DNA of 64,000 nucleotides from Ceratothoa steindachneri (Eukaryota; Arthropoda; Malacostraca; Isopoda; Cymothoidae): assembly GCA_963969495.1 (NCBI GenBank), contig OZ018326.1:149511806-149575805 (forward strand), in the 5' to 3' direction. The position numbers were made by a program, and so were the translations under genes. Positions 33,760-48,300 of the stretch are shown here, in pieces. The notes below the pieces were generated by a model. The model was given only the letters and a program-made list of their open reading frames with translations. It did not search any database and was not told the DNA's origin. The first letter of the stretch is position 1, and each line of letters begins with the position of its first letter.

Positions 33760-36700
33760 CCAACATCATACAAAGCACATTAGAGCAGTGTTAAATACAA
33801 GATAGAACTGAGTGACTAGTCCGACATCATCTAAAAGGTTGATTGCGGTAGTTATCCTTCCACCTAGGTATGGAAAGCTCTAGAGCAAAGAAATCCTAGG
33901 ATATATTGAAACCAGTAAATCGTCAGATATAATTGCCCAAGTACTTACCATAGTACCATGGTAATTACCATATCAATACGACAGATTTGAAGGAGACATA
34001 TTATTAGGAAGAGAAGTTTAGAGGTGGAATTCTCGTACAACGACTGTACCCTATAAGATACACGTTGATATTTAAAATTGCTACAACCATATAAACTTTA
34101 TATCATCATGCATTTCTGACTGTTCTTTCATTCGCATTATAATTGCGCGTTCTTTTTTATCGATGTTTCATCGATTTTTAATTTTTTCTCCCATTCCTAT
34201 TTCATTGGTTAAAATTTGTTTCGTTATTATATATATCTTTACCTCCATGTTTTATCTCCATGATCATTAACTACCGTGATTTCACCTTTATTGCTCTCCT
34301 GAAGGGCTTTAGTTTAGACTATAAAGCTTACTTAGCCAATAAATGATTAAGGCCTGGTGTGTTACTTTTCACCTTTTAATATCAGGATAGATATATGAAT
34401 GGATATGTAGAATTGTTATTCTCAAACTCTTTTAATTTGAGATCGTAGAAATGGAAAAAGAAATGTTAATAGTACCAAACTAAGTTTAGGAACATACTTA
34501 AGAAGATACTGGCGGTTCTTTTCTCAAAAATGTTTGACATTCACTAAGCTGTGAAAAATTGGCATTGATAAGTATTGATACAAAATATTATAATTGAATA
34601 TCAATTTAGAAAGACAAAGGTTATTTTCTTTATATTAATTCGGTTGTGAGGTTTAAATGTAACTATATTCCTCCTAATTATTTACTTAAACTTAGAACAA
34701 ATGAGGCCTGGATTCAATCTTAATAGGAAGAAATTTACACAATAACTATTAAAAAGCTAAAAAAAATCAGATTCAACAATTTAAGCAACGACACAACCAA
34801 AATATTACAACAATGTCGATTTCAAAACCACTATTTAAATTATAGCAAAAATGTTTCTTGAGCCCCTACTCGCTCCTCCTGCAAACTTCGATCTAACCTA
34901 CCATAGCATCAGCCCGTGAATTATATGAAATCATTGCCGACAATAAAAGTGGTATAGGGAAGAGGTAAGTGCGTGACCAGCACCCTTAGCAGCACGTGAT
35001 TGATCGTCTGGGCGGAGGCTAGGAAAGTGAAAGAGGGAAAGGTTAAACATTTATTCTTCTTTTCCCTATGTCAGTTTCAAAACGATTTGTTGAAATCTGA
35101 TGTTAAACAACTGGTAATTTTCTGAATGATTGATTGATATTCTCATTGAGAGTAAAAGGAATGAGTGTCCACTTTGTTACAATAACTCAAGTATGAAGAA
35201 ACCTCTCTGCCTTTTATGCACGTTTTTATGTTTTGAATAATATTAACGAGTTAGATGTGTGCATGTGGATGATGAAATGTGTAGAAATACATTAGAGATA
35301 AGAGCTAGTCGCATTTAATCTTCTTTGTAAACACTATATGTTCCACCCCTCTTCGAACCCCTTTTTAATTATTTCACTTAAGGGGCAAGATATATTTGCT
35401 GAGCTAAAATAAACCTCTGGTATTCAAATAATTTAATATTCATAAAAAGGTTAATGGTTAAGGAAAATGTTAAGTAGTCTCTTTCATAATCTATATTCCA
35501 GAAACTCAGGTGAAAATCATGCACGTTATTACAAAAGCACAAAGTTTGGTATATAGGTGATTTAATAGATACTTAATCACAAATGACTGGGCCAGAATGA
35601 ATTAAAAAGGTATCCCATCCTTGGCATTATAAAAAGAGTAGGGATTAGGATCAATTAATGTTTTTGGGGGTAACAAATTAAAAAATCACATTTCGAAACA
35701 TTCCTACAATAAATTGTAGATAATATGGTTATTTCGTAAAAATATGATATTTATAAAGAATAGTGAGAATTAACCTTCATATTTCCGTGCTGATGGCACT
35801 GGCATATATAAGTTCTTGAAGCATGCAAAATAGTGGACACAGCCATAGATGCCATACAGTGACCATCTAATTAACCAAACAGTTTTGAATCTCATAATTA
35901 TTCTATGGCACAGTATGATAGAGATATCAATGTGTTTTTTAAGCAATATGAAAAGTATCTGGGACTTTTCAGGGAATAATTTGCTGTTTCCCAATTCATA
36001 TGTTTGTTAGATGTTAAAAAAGATAAGTTGCTATTTGTCTTGACTGGACTTTCTGTTTCATTTTTATCATTTTATATTTTCATCAGTTCCCCTTGCCCCT
36101 TTAAGTTACTGCATGCCAGCTACCATCTCTTATGTGAAATATCATTGTTATTTAAGGGCGTGTTCTCGATTGTCATCTAATCACCCAGCTTTAAAATGTC
36201 AAAACCTAATAGAATATGTTCTTTTACTCGTAGATGCAATTCTGTTAAAGTTTGTGCGAGGGTATAATTAAAAAATTCTTTATGTTTGTCAGGGTAAAAA
36301 GAAACTCTCGTGTTTCTTATGGGAATTTAAGAGCTTTGGTTCAGTTTGAAACTATCTTGATTTTACACACAACGAACAATTGCGCTAGTCATCGCTAAGA
36401 TTCTATTCCATGTTCCTTGTAGTCACCGTTAAGGTCACCTACACCAAGCATTCCTTAAACCTTTAATAATTAAAATCTCTCGCTTCTCAGCTCAAGGGGA
36501 AGGAAAATTTATCAGAGACTTCTCTTTACTTGGAGAAATTATCTCCCCTAAAAAAAAGGGAATTGAATATGAAACTTAATGATAACTAGAGGGCCCTCCG
36601 TTAGCTGCCAGTGGAATTCAATGGTAAAACAAAAAGGGATATGATTAATCAAGGATGAATTCAAGGTGAAAGAACAGTATTTTGCCTTTCTTACTGGTGG

Positions 36701-38883
36701 GATGTTTGACAGAGTTTGAGCACAGATTCTGCCTGTTCATGGATTTAAGCCATTTTATATGATAATTCCTGGAGAAAATGAGGAGAATACAAGAATTTGG
36801 CTGTCACTGCCCTGGAGCTAAAGCAGAAAAAGTATCACTCAGGCTCAAGTCCAGGAAAAAAGAGAAGGAATTTTTGCCGACATTAGCAATTCAGGAGGCG
36901 CTTTTGCCTTAGGCCACCGGTATTGAAAAACATCAAGCTTCATACCTCACTGAGATTATATTTCACTTTTTTCTCCTTTTCATAGTACATATTATACTAT
37001 AATTACCATATTTTTTTTACAGTATCACAATTTATTATATCATATTACATCTAAGGTGCGAATGATTAATTAAATTTAAGTTGCTAATTACATTAGTCTA
37101 GTCCCGAAGAAATTTCGTTACTTTGTGTACTCAGGTAAATAAATAATAAAGAAAGTTGTGATTTATTTGATTTTTTATAATATTTTAAAATTTGCCTCCA
37201 GTTTTCTTTTGGCAGAGACCCCAGTTTTCAATTAATTTAGGTTTTATGTGGGGCATATTCAGGGTAAACTTGTTGTTAAATGGAAGTATGGATATTTTAC
37301 CCCCGCTGATCTTTCTAGCTTTAATAATATCAAAGTTATGACCATTGTGCCTAGAAAATGGTCTTACGCTACTATTGGAATCACTGAGAACTGTACTTTA
37401 TATGATTAAGGAGATTTTAAACTGTATCTATGCCATGTTAGGTTATTTTGTATAGAATTACATGATTTTTGCAAATTAAGGCTATTAATCGATAAATAAT
37501 TATGTATTGAGGCAGTTCCTTATTTGTATTCCCTTTCCCTTGTGCAGTTAACTTTTAATAATATGGCTTTGCAAGCCAAAACTAGGTCAATGCGTAATTT
37601 TTCATTCTCTCTTCTAACTCCAATTAATTTAGACATGTTTGATTTTGTTTGTATTTCATTTTTTTCCCAACTAATTTTATGACCCAAATATGATCCTCTC
37701 AGATCCCCTGGTAGTCGCTTTAAACTTAAAAGGGGTTTGTCTTCAGCTGTAGATCAAGGAAATCGTGCGTGTCTTACCTGCTTAGTTGATTCCAATCCTA
37801 CAACCTACAAGACTCGTTGGTACTTTGGGGTAAAACACATCGAACAATGTGTATTGATCACCAAAGTCATTTATCTTCCCTTTTCAGAGATATATAAGAT
37901 TTATTTATGAGCTTTCTGGACTAGTAATATGGTGCAGATCTCCATCCTAGAAACAACTTCCAAATCAAGTGGATTAAAGATGGAAAAAGTAATCTGGTGC
38001 TCTTTTCCAAATGTCGTTTCCTCACACAAAAGAACTTAACAATGTACGGTCTGGGACTAAAAAAACTAAACTAGACATCCTCGCCTAGCGCGATCCTTTT
38101 CACAACAAAAATATCTCGCTGTTACCTGTTAAACTTTGAGCAAGATATAATGGACCAATCAAATAAAAACAAAACAAAAAGCAGAGAGAGACAGAAAATC
38201 CACAACTTAGGGCTAAATAATCTTGTTCAAATATCAGTGCCAGATTCATCGGCAGACTCTCTCCATCTCAATCTTAATATACGGTTGTCAGCTCGTTTCG
38301 GTTGGCAAACTACAGAGTAGAATTTCTTTCCTTTAAGTTCATACTCTGCTATGACTCCTTTAGGAAGAGTTCATCGTTTTAATTTATTCTTTTATTTCAT
38401 TTATATTTGATCAATGGGGTTCGGATTTCCCTTCGGCATGTTCCGTATTTTCAAAAGTTCACACTGGATTATAGAGGTCAACTAACACGTAGAGATAATT
38501 AAGTTTCTTTACCCACATCAAGTTCTATTAAGGAAGTCGGCTTCTAATGGTTGGAAACATCACGACAAACGAAGACTAGGAACGAATGGCAACGACTTGA
38601 TATTTAATTGTCCTTAACTTCACTTCGCTCAATATATGCTTCATGTAATGACCTAGGGCTGTTTTGTGCTGCACAAGGGAGGCCGAATCTGTTTGATTAT
38701 CCACAGTGTTTGAAGATGCTCCTTCTCAGACACTGTTTTTAGCGCGGGTCAGAAAAGCTGCGTTGATAGTGTATAAATATTTTAGGTAAATTATATATCT
38801 AATTCTTCGAAGCGTGTCATAAAGATGGCATTTCATACATTTTAATGGAAGACCTGGGGTGATCCCAAATTTTGTATCAGTAC

Positions 38884-38947
<64 letters not shown>

Positions 38948-41900
38948 TTAATAACTGACTCAAAATAAGTAAATATGATACACAAGCGATATCTTCTGTT
39001 TATAAGAGCAAAATAAAAATACAATCTCTTGTAGCCATTAATAAAGGGAAAGAGATGGGATTCGAAGTTATACAATTGAGTGCTCTTCGCTTTTTATGCC
39101 AAGAGTGGTTAGAGTCATGACCAGAAAACGAAAAGTGCTAGTTGGCATAGGTTAGAAACCCACCTATTTCCTGTTTCTTTAGCAGATAAAAGAGATTATA
39201 TTCTTTTATTCTGTTATTATCACTCTTTCTACTTTCATTCTTGTTTGGTATTATAAAGGGAAAATATCGCTTATGTATCATCTTTCCTAATTTTCTATGG
39301 GTTAGTGAGCATCTACTATCTCACATACCTAGAAAATGTAGTGATAAACAAACTGGGTAGGGTTGGTAAAAGTCCAGCTAAAGCGGTTGGAGTAAGTTTC
39401 AGATAAACTCATTTTTCAAGCATTTATTCAATGTAGAAATATCCTTAATTCGTTGCAAATCTGATTGCATTACAATGTTACAAAGAAGTTATGCACCATC
39501 GTCAGTTTCTCATATAATCAAAATCAAGAGATGTAATCATAAAACAGTTATTTGTTAATATCCTCCAATTTATTAAACCAAATAAGTAATCCATGAGCTT
39601 GATATATGACTTGCTGTTTATGAGAGCTTCAGTCATAATAATAAATTTAACGATAAAATCTGCATTCACTTAGTCAGATGGTGGTGAAGGGGTGGAAGAG
39701 TGAGTCATTTGTGAAGTCCTACGCCTGCTGCACCAGGCTCAATGCAATTCTGAAAGTAGTAATGAACGTTTTATGGGTTCTTTTGTCCAGGCATTCTCTG
39801 TTTTTTCTGAAATTCACTATTGAAATTTTTAAATATATAATGTGATAATATTAATTTGCTATTTTGCACATATTTTGTGAATTTATCGACTAATTTTAAA
39901 TAGTTTGTTAATAAGCCTCAAATTAATGCAAACATTTATTTCAGAGGTTTGATAATTACTCCACTACCATAAATGTCATTTCCTTTTCTTTATTGAAATT
40001 CCCACTTCAAGTCAATAAGAAAACTCTGCCAAATACTACATCTACCGAATGAACCAACCTGAATGATTTAACACCAAAATATTAGTACTGCATATGAAAT
40101 TATTTGATCTTTCATGATTTTTCTAAAATTCCAAATTCATTTTAGTCATTTAACCCATATATTTCCCATTTTCAACCTAGTTTACGCTCTCTATTATCTG
40201 GTCGGATCATTTCTTATATTAGATTGAAACATTTTCCATAGAAAGGTTTTAATAAATGACAATCTATTTTAGTTAAATAAGTTAAGATAAAGTCGGCTTT
40301 ATCTTCATACTACCCCCACAATCTCTTTTAGTGCCAACCAAAGGAACCGTTCCCATTTTACACAATAACTTTTTTAACATTCTCATTACAAATTCCTTAA
40401 TATTTTCTCTTCGTCTCTCGTTCGCGCACATTTACAGACACCAGAAAAAAGCAAAAGGATTTTTATAGGTTTTTTACTTCCTGTCTTCATTTAAATAATA
40501 TTCGAGATAGTACGAACACTTTTCAGCAGTTATAACATATTCTTAAAACTCTAAACATTATTCATATATCTCTTCTCTCCCCATTAAGCATATCAGTTAA
40601 CCTCCTTGTAAGTATAAAAGCTAGATTTATATTAACAATCAAAGAAGCTACAGGAGAATAAGGCTAAGAGAAGACTCCTACAGGGATATTAGTAATTCAA
40701 AGCTCTTTCTTACAATCTCAATTTGCAAATTATTTCATTTTACTGGTCGGTGACTTTTCCACTGAATTAAAATTTCTTTCTTATTTCTTGAAGAATTCTT
40801 TTATATTTTATTAATCATAGTTCAGAGAAGATAACAAAAATGCATTACACATTTTATCACTAATTCCTCATTGTATTAGAACCCTTTATGGATAAAAAGA
40901 AGTAAGGTTAGAAAGTCTGAAGATGAGGATAATAATTCGTAGAAAAATTTGTATTTACCTTTTGAGTTGAGAATCCCTATGGAATGTTTTCCTTTCTCAA
41001 GGTACATCAATAAACTAGAATAAGGCAAAGGAAGAAGTAACTCAACTTTTGTGCGTATTTTATGCGTTGCTTCAAAGAATATAGAGCAGATATTTCATGA
41101 CTTTTTGCGTGGCTTACCTAATCGCTTTTATTCTACATACTATCTAGTTATATTTCCCAAATATTTGTTTATATAGTGCAGCCCCTGATTTTTTTGTCTC
41201 GCCCCTACAATTTTCTTTTTATACCACCTTGTTGCTAGCATTTCTGTGAGTGGCACTAACTATTAAACCGTCAATAGCCGCCTACTATGCTGTCCAAAGT
41301 TGGAAGTAGTGCTTTCTTTGGGGTATCCTTTGCACATACGTGACAGTGTAGATCGAAGGATTTTGAATTTCCGCACACATCCAGGAATGGAATGTCCCAT
41401 CCTTCCGGTCTCCATAATCAATCTAAGTTAGAACTCCAAGAATTCACGTCACCTTGATATAAGCAGTGGCCCATGAGATGTCAGAACACAACCATACAGG
41501 TCTTGGAATTTCCATGACTTTAAGTTTTATAAGGGTGTACCTATCTTTTCCTTTACATACTAATATCCTTTGACTTTGTGCACTTCATGTTCTTTGGATG
41601 ATTGCTTAAAATATTTGAAGTCAACTACGTACTTTGAATCTCGATAGTTTTTTTACTAGTATTCTAGCGAACTGAAATAAATCTCTAGATATGATTTTCT
41701 TAATCAATCGAATTATTATTTTTTTCATAAATTGCGGCCTACCAAATTACAAATTGTAGCTTTTTAAGCTTCTCACCTTCCTCCATCACATCCTTGAAAC
41801 CACACAAGAGGATCTACTACATTTTATGTGGGAACTTTTGTAAAAGTTCCATAGAGATTAATAGGAATCGACTACTGTCACATTAATTTTATCCAACTTT

Positions 41901-42660
41901 TTTATTAAATACATGATGTAGGAATGTGTTTCGAGTGATTTTAAATCTTGTGATTATAAATCTTAAGTGATTTTAAATCTTGTGATTCAGTACGCTATAA
42001 AAAATAACTAAAACAGACCGATGACCATTCCACCTTAGATTATATACGCAGATACACAATATTTTGATCTAATGGTATCATAGAACTAATGTTTATCACA
42101 TGGCTCAGATGGCATCTTTTTTACTTAGTCCCCATGATATTATAAGGAAAAATATTTTTTATTGTTTGTAATATTGTCACGTTCTGCTTTAAGGCATTTC
42201 ACCCTTTGAATAAGAAATCCATCAAACATACCGATTGGGATAAACCCGCCACCCTGTAACAAAAGGTCCCTAAAAAGGAAACGTGCTGTATTCCACTCAA
42301 TCTCCAGTTATGAGAAAGGCACCTTATTAATCGATTCTGCCAGCATTACTCATTCAGACAACAGACCACTTTCTGAGGGCGAAGCCTCGTACTGCCTCAT
42401 CAGCAATACCATTCTTTCTATACATGGCTCACTGTAAACTGCTAAAAAAATAACGGGAAAGAAAACTAGTAGGATTCGAACACAGCGCTGTACCAAACGT
42501 TTTTTTGCTCCTCTTATGTCAACTTGAATTCCCACCACAACATTTAACTCGCTAACATTCACAACGAGGTTTCGACCCGATATTAATCAGCTCTATTCTT
42601 ACTCACCTAACGAACCTAGTTTCCTCCCTGGCCTTCATTTTTACCGCAAAGTTTTGAATA
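33760..42660. other. Long gene-free stretch
   Basis: AT-rich, with no coding, RNA or element signature I can support apart from the TA run at 38886-38945. Segment 36590-36930 looks faintly coding-like on the plus strand (for example IIPGENEENTRIWLSLPW near 36760) but is broken and unrecognised. Confidence 0.45.
38886..38945. repeat. TA microsatellite
   Basis: Uninterrupted TA run of about 30 units. Confidence 0.95.
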
Positions 42661-42671
42661 GTTAATTTTTA

Positions 42672-43067
42672 GTCTCGTGAGCAAAGTCGCGTGCGACTCT
42701 ATATCTAACTATGTCGGTCGATCGGTCCGTCGGTCCCCGTTTTGCTTTTATTGTTTTGGTAATAAGGTTGTAACTATTCAGCTGAATTTAACGAAATTTC
42801 AAACTCTTATGTTTTTTTGCATTCCAATTCGAATGATATAATTGCCAAAGTCCTGTAAAGGTTAGCCGGGAAATTATTTGACAATAATATCATAACTATT
42901 CGGCCGATTTTAATGCACTTTAAATTTCTTATGTTGTTTTACATTCTCGTTCGAATTATATAATTGCCAAGGTTTTCCTAAGGTTAGTCCGGGAATTATT
43001 GAAAGTTTTGAAAATCGTAAGGTCATAAATCAGAATAAATGAGAGCACGCGACTTTGTTCAGCAGAC
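42672..43067. mobile_element. Non-autonomous inverted-repeat element with internal tandem duplication
   Basis: The ends are 23-bp inverted repeats, 42672-42694 and 43045-43067, matching at 20 of 23 positions by eye. The shared core is CAAAGTCGCGTGC. Inside lie two copies of a unit of about 110 bp, starting TAACTATTC at 42771 and 42893 (period 122 bp) and ending at GGGAATTATT-like sequence. A GTCGGTC-rich stretch lies between the left end and unit 1. There is no coding capacity. No clear target-site duplication was found, so the transposon class is open. Confidence 0.72.
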
Positions 43068-44153
43068 GATGTTTACCAAGTGCCCGATGCCACAATATGT
43101 GGCTTTTACCTGAACACATTTTCTCTCCAAGTGCAGCTACATGGAAGAGACTCTCTTCATTAAGGTTCTACCAATTATACACCCTCTCAAATCTACGTGA
43201 ATCTTATAATGATATAATATAAATGACAATTGTTCGCTAATTTTAGAAAGGCCTCGGCATGAATAGGTTGTTTCGTTTTGGTTCTAATTTCTTCCTTTAG
43301 CCTCAGAATGTACCTTATCATTCAAAATATGAAAAGAAGAAAATGGTTCGGGTGAGAGTGAATAGTTTTAATTTGATTTCATCGAGTATACATTGATAAG
43401 AGGTGTCATTAGGTAAGTTTGAAACCGCTCAGCATAAAATACTTTTCAAATTTAATTTTTTACTCATTGAATAATTTATCTTAAATAAGTATTTTAAAGA
43501 TCTCTGGATCCATACTTTGATGAATGTTTATTATTTCGAAAGAAGGCTGATATCAAATAGAACATGCGGCCATTAGGGCGCTAAAAATAACAGAACAACT
43601 AGATGAAAAATATCATTAAAAGGTATAAGTATTTAAGAATTAGACATAAAACTCTTCTGAGATATAAAATGAAACTTTGACGCACGCACTTTTTAAGTCT
43701 TATTTTTCTACCGATCCAAGAATTATCTCAAGAATTTTCTCAAAGATGAGTTAGAACCCTCTCCTCAACGTTGTATAAATTGTCATCTAAAGAATAACAT
43801 AGCAATTGATTATAAACTACATCAAAACTTCTACCAGTAAATCAATGGATCGTAGTCAAGTTTGTGTTGTAAGAATAAAATAAAGAATCTCGAAAGAATA
43901 CTTTTTTAAATTTAAAGATTTTTCTCCCTTAAAAGTCTTAAAATAATGTACGGAGGGAGTCTTTGTATCGAGAAAACATATAATTTAAACCTGTTCCGTG
44001 AAAAGACACCTCTGTCTACATAATGTTTTATTTAACATAAACTACATAACTACTCAGACAAAATCTAAAGAGGAAGGAATAAAAAAGCAAAACGTTAATT
44101 TTTGAAGCATAAAACGATACCTGTTGCGAAGAAAAGAGTAAATGACTGCAATT

Positions 44154-44158
<5 letters not shown>

Positions 44159-44211
<53 letters not shown>
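44159..44211. repeat. TA microsatellite
   Basis: Uninterrupted TA run of about 26 units. Confidence 0.95.
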
Positions 44212-44213
<2 letters not shown>

Positions 44214-44571
44214 TCGAAAGATAGATATTTCAATAAAAGGGAGAGAAACTAGTAAAATAAACAAATTTGTGCTCTTGCTATGAAATGAAAACTTCCTTAG
44301 TTTTCTACCTTGCTTATTGGGTTAGCAAGGGCGACTTCTAGTGAAAGTTGCTGACGGCTAAAAAAAATATGGTTATTATCTTGAACCTTTGAACGTTCAG
44401 TGTTTGTGGTCTAGTTGTTTGAATGATAACTCAGAGCTTTTCACAACCGTGGCTTCAAATTACTTTACTTTGGTACCAACCACGTTCATTTGAACGGCAT
44501 CGCTGGGTAGACAAACATTCAGGTTCACATTAAGTTAAGTAAGCTAATATTTTTTTGGTAACACTTCAGTA

Positions 44572-45304
44572 GGTGGCGCTGTTTATAGGCTACAATTTTG
44601 GGCTACAATATATGTCTTATGGCGTCAGACGGTAGCGTCAGATGTGAACAATTACGGGGTTAGATTTTTTGGTATATGAGTATATATTAGGGGGTTGTGC
44701 CCCCAGATCCCCCCCCATTGATTGAAACTCAGGATCATCGCAGGCTGGTCCCTCCGCAGTGATATCTCCCACACGAGCAGTCCCCTTGAATTTACTGGGG
44801 GGTTTTCCCCCCAACAGCTTTTTACTGGCAGAAAAACCTAACCTAATAACAAACAATACTTACTTTTATAGGTTTCTTTATTAGTTTATACGCCTCTAAA
44901 TAATCTAAAAGTTTTTCGCGATTATACAAAATAAAGCTGAATTCGAATAACGAAGAAGCACATGGAGAGCACAAAAACGCAATAACGAAACAAAAAACAT
45001 TTGCAAAACGGGTCCTATTTATAAGCTACAACGTTACCAGTAAGAAGCTGTTATCGTTCAGGGCAAACAAAAAATATGAAAACAAAACAAAAAACAATAA
45101 AAGATATCAAGAAACCTTACCTAACTGAGAAAAAACTATAAGCGAGCAGAGGCGCAGATATTTAGTAAATAATACAGACTAAAAGTTACAAATCCCCAAA
45201 ACAACAAAAAATATAACGCCGTAATTGGTTACATCTGAAGCTACCATCTGACGTCATAAGAAAGATATTGTAGCCTAAAATTGTATCCTACTAACAGCGC
45301 CACC
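44572..45304. mobile_element. MITE-like element with 100-bp TIRs and TA target site
   Basis: The first 100 bp (44572-44671) and the reverse complement of the last 100 bp (45205-45304) align without gaps at 87 of 100 positions, counted by hand. Both start GGTGGCGCTGTT. The element is flanked by TA on each side (44570-44571 and 45305-45306), the target duplication of the Tc1/mariner superfamily. The 533-bp interior has no transposase. It holds two G/C hairpins: GGGGG-TTGTG-CCCCC at 44690-44704, and GGGGGG-TTTT-CCCCCC at 44797-44812. The minus-strand open frame inside (44638-44856) is spurious. The element could be moved only by a transposase encoded elsewhere. Confidence 0.85.
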
Positions 45305-45306
45305 TA

Positions 45307-48300
45307 CCATGCGCCCCGAATCTGAAGCATTACCATTTTTGTTAACTGAATGATTTTTCAGGCTAACATGAGTTTCTTTAGATAAAACTAAGTTTTAGTT
45401 ATCTCCAAAGAAGGGAATCCTATTTGTTGCTGGGAGAAATAAAGAGGTCACAAGAAGAACACTACGTGTGCTCCGCTTCTAATATAGAGTAAGACGCTCG
45501 TAGACATTTACTGCCGCTTACTATAAAGTATAAGTATCTTTCCAGTAATAAAGAAATAAATTGTTCATTTTAGCTGTGGGTTTGTGTTAACATGAGCTTG
45601 AATGTAAGAAACAGAAGGTAATTATCACTCTGTGTCTTGCATTCGAAAATATCTATTCTCGTAGAAAGTGTCCAATGCTATATTTTTCATATACGCAAGA
45701 ATAGCTTAATTATTCTAATTTTTATTTTGATCATTTATCCTACAAATAATTGAATAAATTAGATACAAATATCAAACCGCAGAACTGGATATAATTAGAT
45801 ATTGTTGATTAAGAGGGAGAATACAGAAATATTGCAAGGTGGGATCACAAGTAAAAAGTGACTGGGTGAAGTATACACTATGTAAGTGAGAGTCGATTCA
45901 TATATGTAATACGCATAGATAAAAATGAATCTCACAGTTGAATGTCAAAAACGGACCAAGGACCAATCTAATTATCTTCCCGTAGCACCCATTTTAAATT
46001 GATTATTTATAATTGAGAGTGCGACTATAAAAATTCTATTCTATGAGGAAGAGAGAAATGTATGATGAAATATTATATGAAATAAAACATACGAAGTTTT
46101 AACTTTCTATTCATTTCCTATAAAACGTAGACGCTTGATTCGAAGAAGTGGAAGTTTAACAGAAAAGAAATGGATCTAAAAGAGCAGAATAGAGATATAA
46201 TTGTCGTGAATAAGGGTTTAAAAAACAAGACTCAAATATTCCGTTAAGATTAAGAGTAGTTAAAACCAAATAATTTTTTATGTAACAATTAATTGTTCAT
46301 AATATATTTTTGAAAAGGAATAAAAATATGCATTTATGGTTCCGGACCGTTTTTCTCCATTTTAAAGCATTTTTTTATTATTTCTTTCTGCTCTCATTGA
46401 CTTTTATGCTAAGACATTTTATAAAATATGTTGAGTGATTTCAACGCTTTTTCAAAAGCAACAACAATGATTACATGGCGCTGCTCAAAACGAGTACTAT
46501 CTTAAAGTTCTTCTCTCGCTCTTGAGAAAGTCTTGCTTCGTTAGATGGTGCATCATCTAACATACGTAATGTCCATGCTATTACTGAATCATGAGGGAGC
46601 GTCACACCATCTCGACTTCAGTCTCGAAAGAAAAATCTTGCCTACTTTCGGTTTGTCTTTTCTATTTCTTTGATATGTCTTATTAGCATTTCAACACCTG
46701 TATACACCACAAAGGTAAAGGAGAGCACTACGTTTCCTTAAAAGATACGTGAGAAAGGAGTCGCAAAAGAGATATATCCTAAATTTAATTTAAAAGGCAC
46801 CAGAAAAGAGGAAAGAGTATATATACAAGATGAAAATAAGTATATGTAGGTATGTAATCTAATTTTTCTTGACTGATTTGTATTGAGTCAAGCCGTGAAA
46901 AATTTTAAATTTCCGACCTAGATATTGTGTTGCTCCCTACATCCCTCCCCCAACCATTGTTAACATCAAATATTCTTCCCCTACACTCTCCCAGCAATGA
47001 TTTTATAAGCATAACTTTTCTCCTGCCATGCCACGGAAACATTTTTGACTTACATAATATAACTCACATATTTATATATATAAAAAATAAAAAGGTGTAT
47101 GTAATATTGCCGTTGGAATTACCCCCTTAGTTTTATTATTCTGAAATAGACTAAAGAGAAACCTCACATTCCTAATGTATATATGAAGTTTAAGCTTTGA
47201 GATATGCAATCTATTTTTTTTCTTTGCCCTTCATCAGAATTTCCCAAATCATTTAAGCAATACATTTTTTCTTTCCCTTAGGTAGATTTATTTAAAGGAT
47301 AAAATATTCCTATCATAAAATTAGAGTCACGGTTGACTCATGACTTATATGAGACAAGTTCCAAATCAGCTTTTTGTGAGTCAATGCACCATTCACTGAT
47401 TTTATTTCATTTCTTCTCAGATTTCTTTTTTTTTGTATTTCCCCCTGTTGTACCATTCCATACCCTTATTCCAAGGTCGTGGTGGCTGCTATTGGCCACT
47501 CTTTAAATATCATTTGCCAAATTTTGGCATGATTATTGGACGTGAAATACTCCTGGGTATTTAATAACCCACTCATATTCAGAGCGAGTCACAGGCAACC
47601 AAGTTCAATTTACTTAAGGTAAATAACGTAAGAATAGGTTTAGGTCAAAACTAACAGAGCTTTCAGGTGGGGATAATCATCTATTTTTCCGATGAGTAAG
47701 TTTTAACAAGAGTGGAAAACTCGAGGCTCTAAATCTTCCTGAATTTTTATTGAACGAGCCAGTAAAAAGAAAGCTCGAATAGTATTAGGAGTGATTCGAT
47801 TCGGACAAAGACGGATGTCACTATTTGGAGTCATCTGATTCTTCGACCGCTTAAGGTCTCTCGAGGGTAAAATAATCCACTGAAAATTCTTTGTTTCTCA
47901 TATCTATCTATCGGTGAGTCTGTCTGCCTCTCTCATTATCCCAGCAATACAACTATAATGATTTAGAAAAACAGCATGTATACAAGAAAGGAATTAAGAA
48001 AAATTAAATCGAAAGAAAATTTAAATATTAAGCGCCTAATAAAGGTGAAAGCAGATGGAGTGGTAGATTAATCTAGTAATTTCAGTATCCCTTTGGAGCT
48101 TTTCCTGTAGTTTTCCGACCTTCCCTAAGTAACAACTTACTTTCTTCTACTTGTGCTACAATATATTCTACTTAAATGAAAAATAATCTTTGATCAATAC
48201 TACAAATTATAGTTTGGAAAATGCAGATCAGCAGCCACCCTCTTTCTTTCTATTGGCACATAATCTTACCCGGATTCCAAACTTACCTAGAAGCTATTGT

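Noticed and set aside
46543..46562. 20-bp near-palindrome as a possible regulatory or element-end site
   Set aside because: Isolated, with no flanking repeat or gene; expected now and then in 64 kb.
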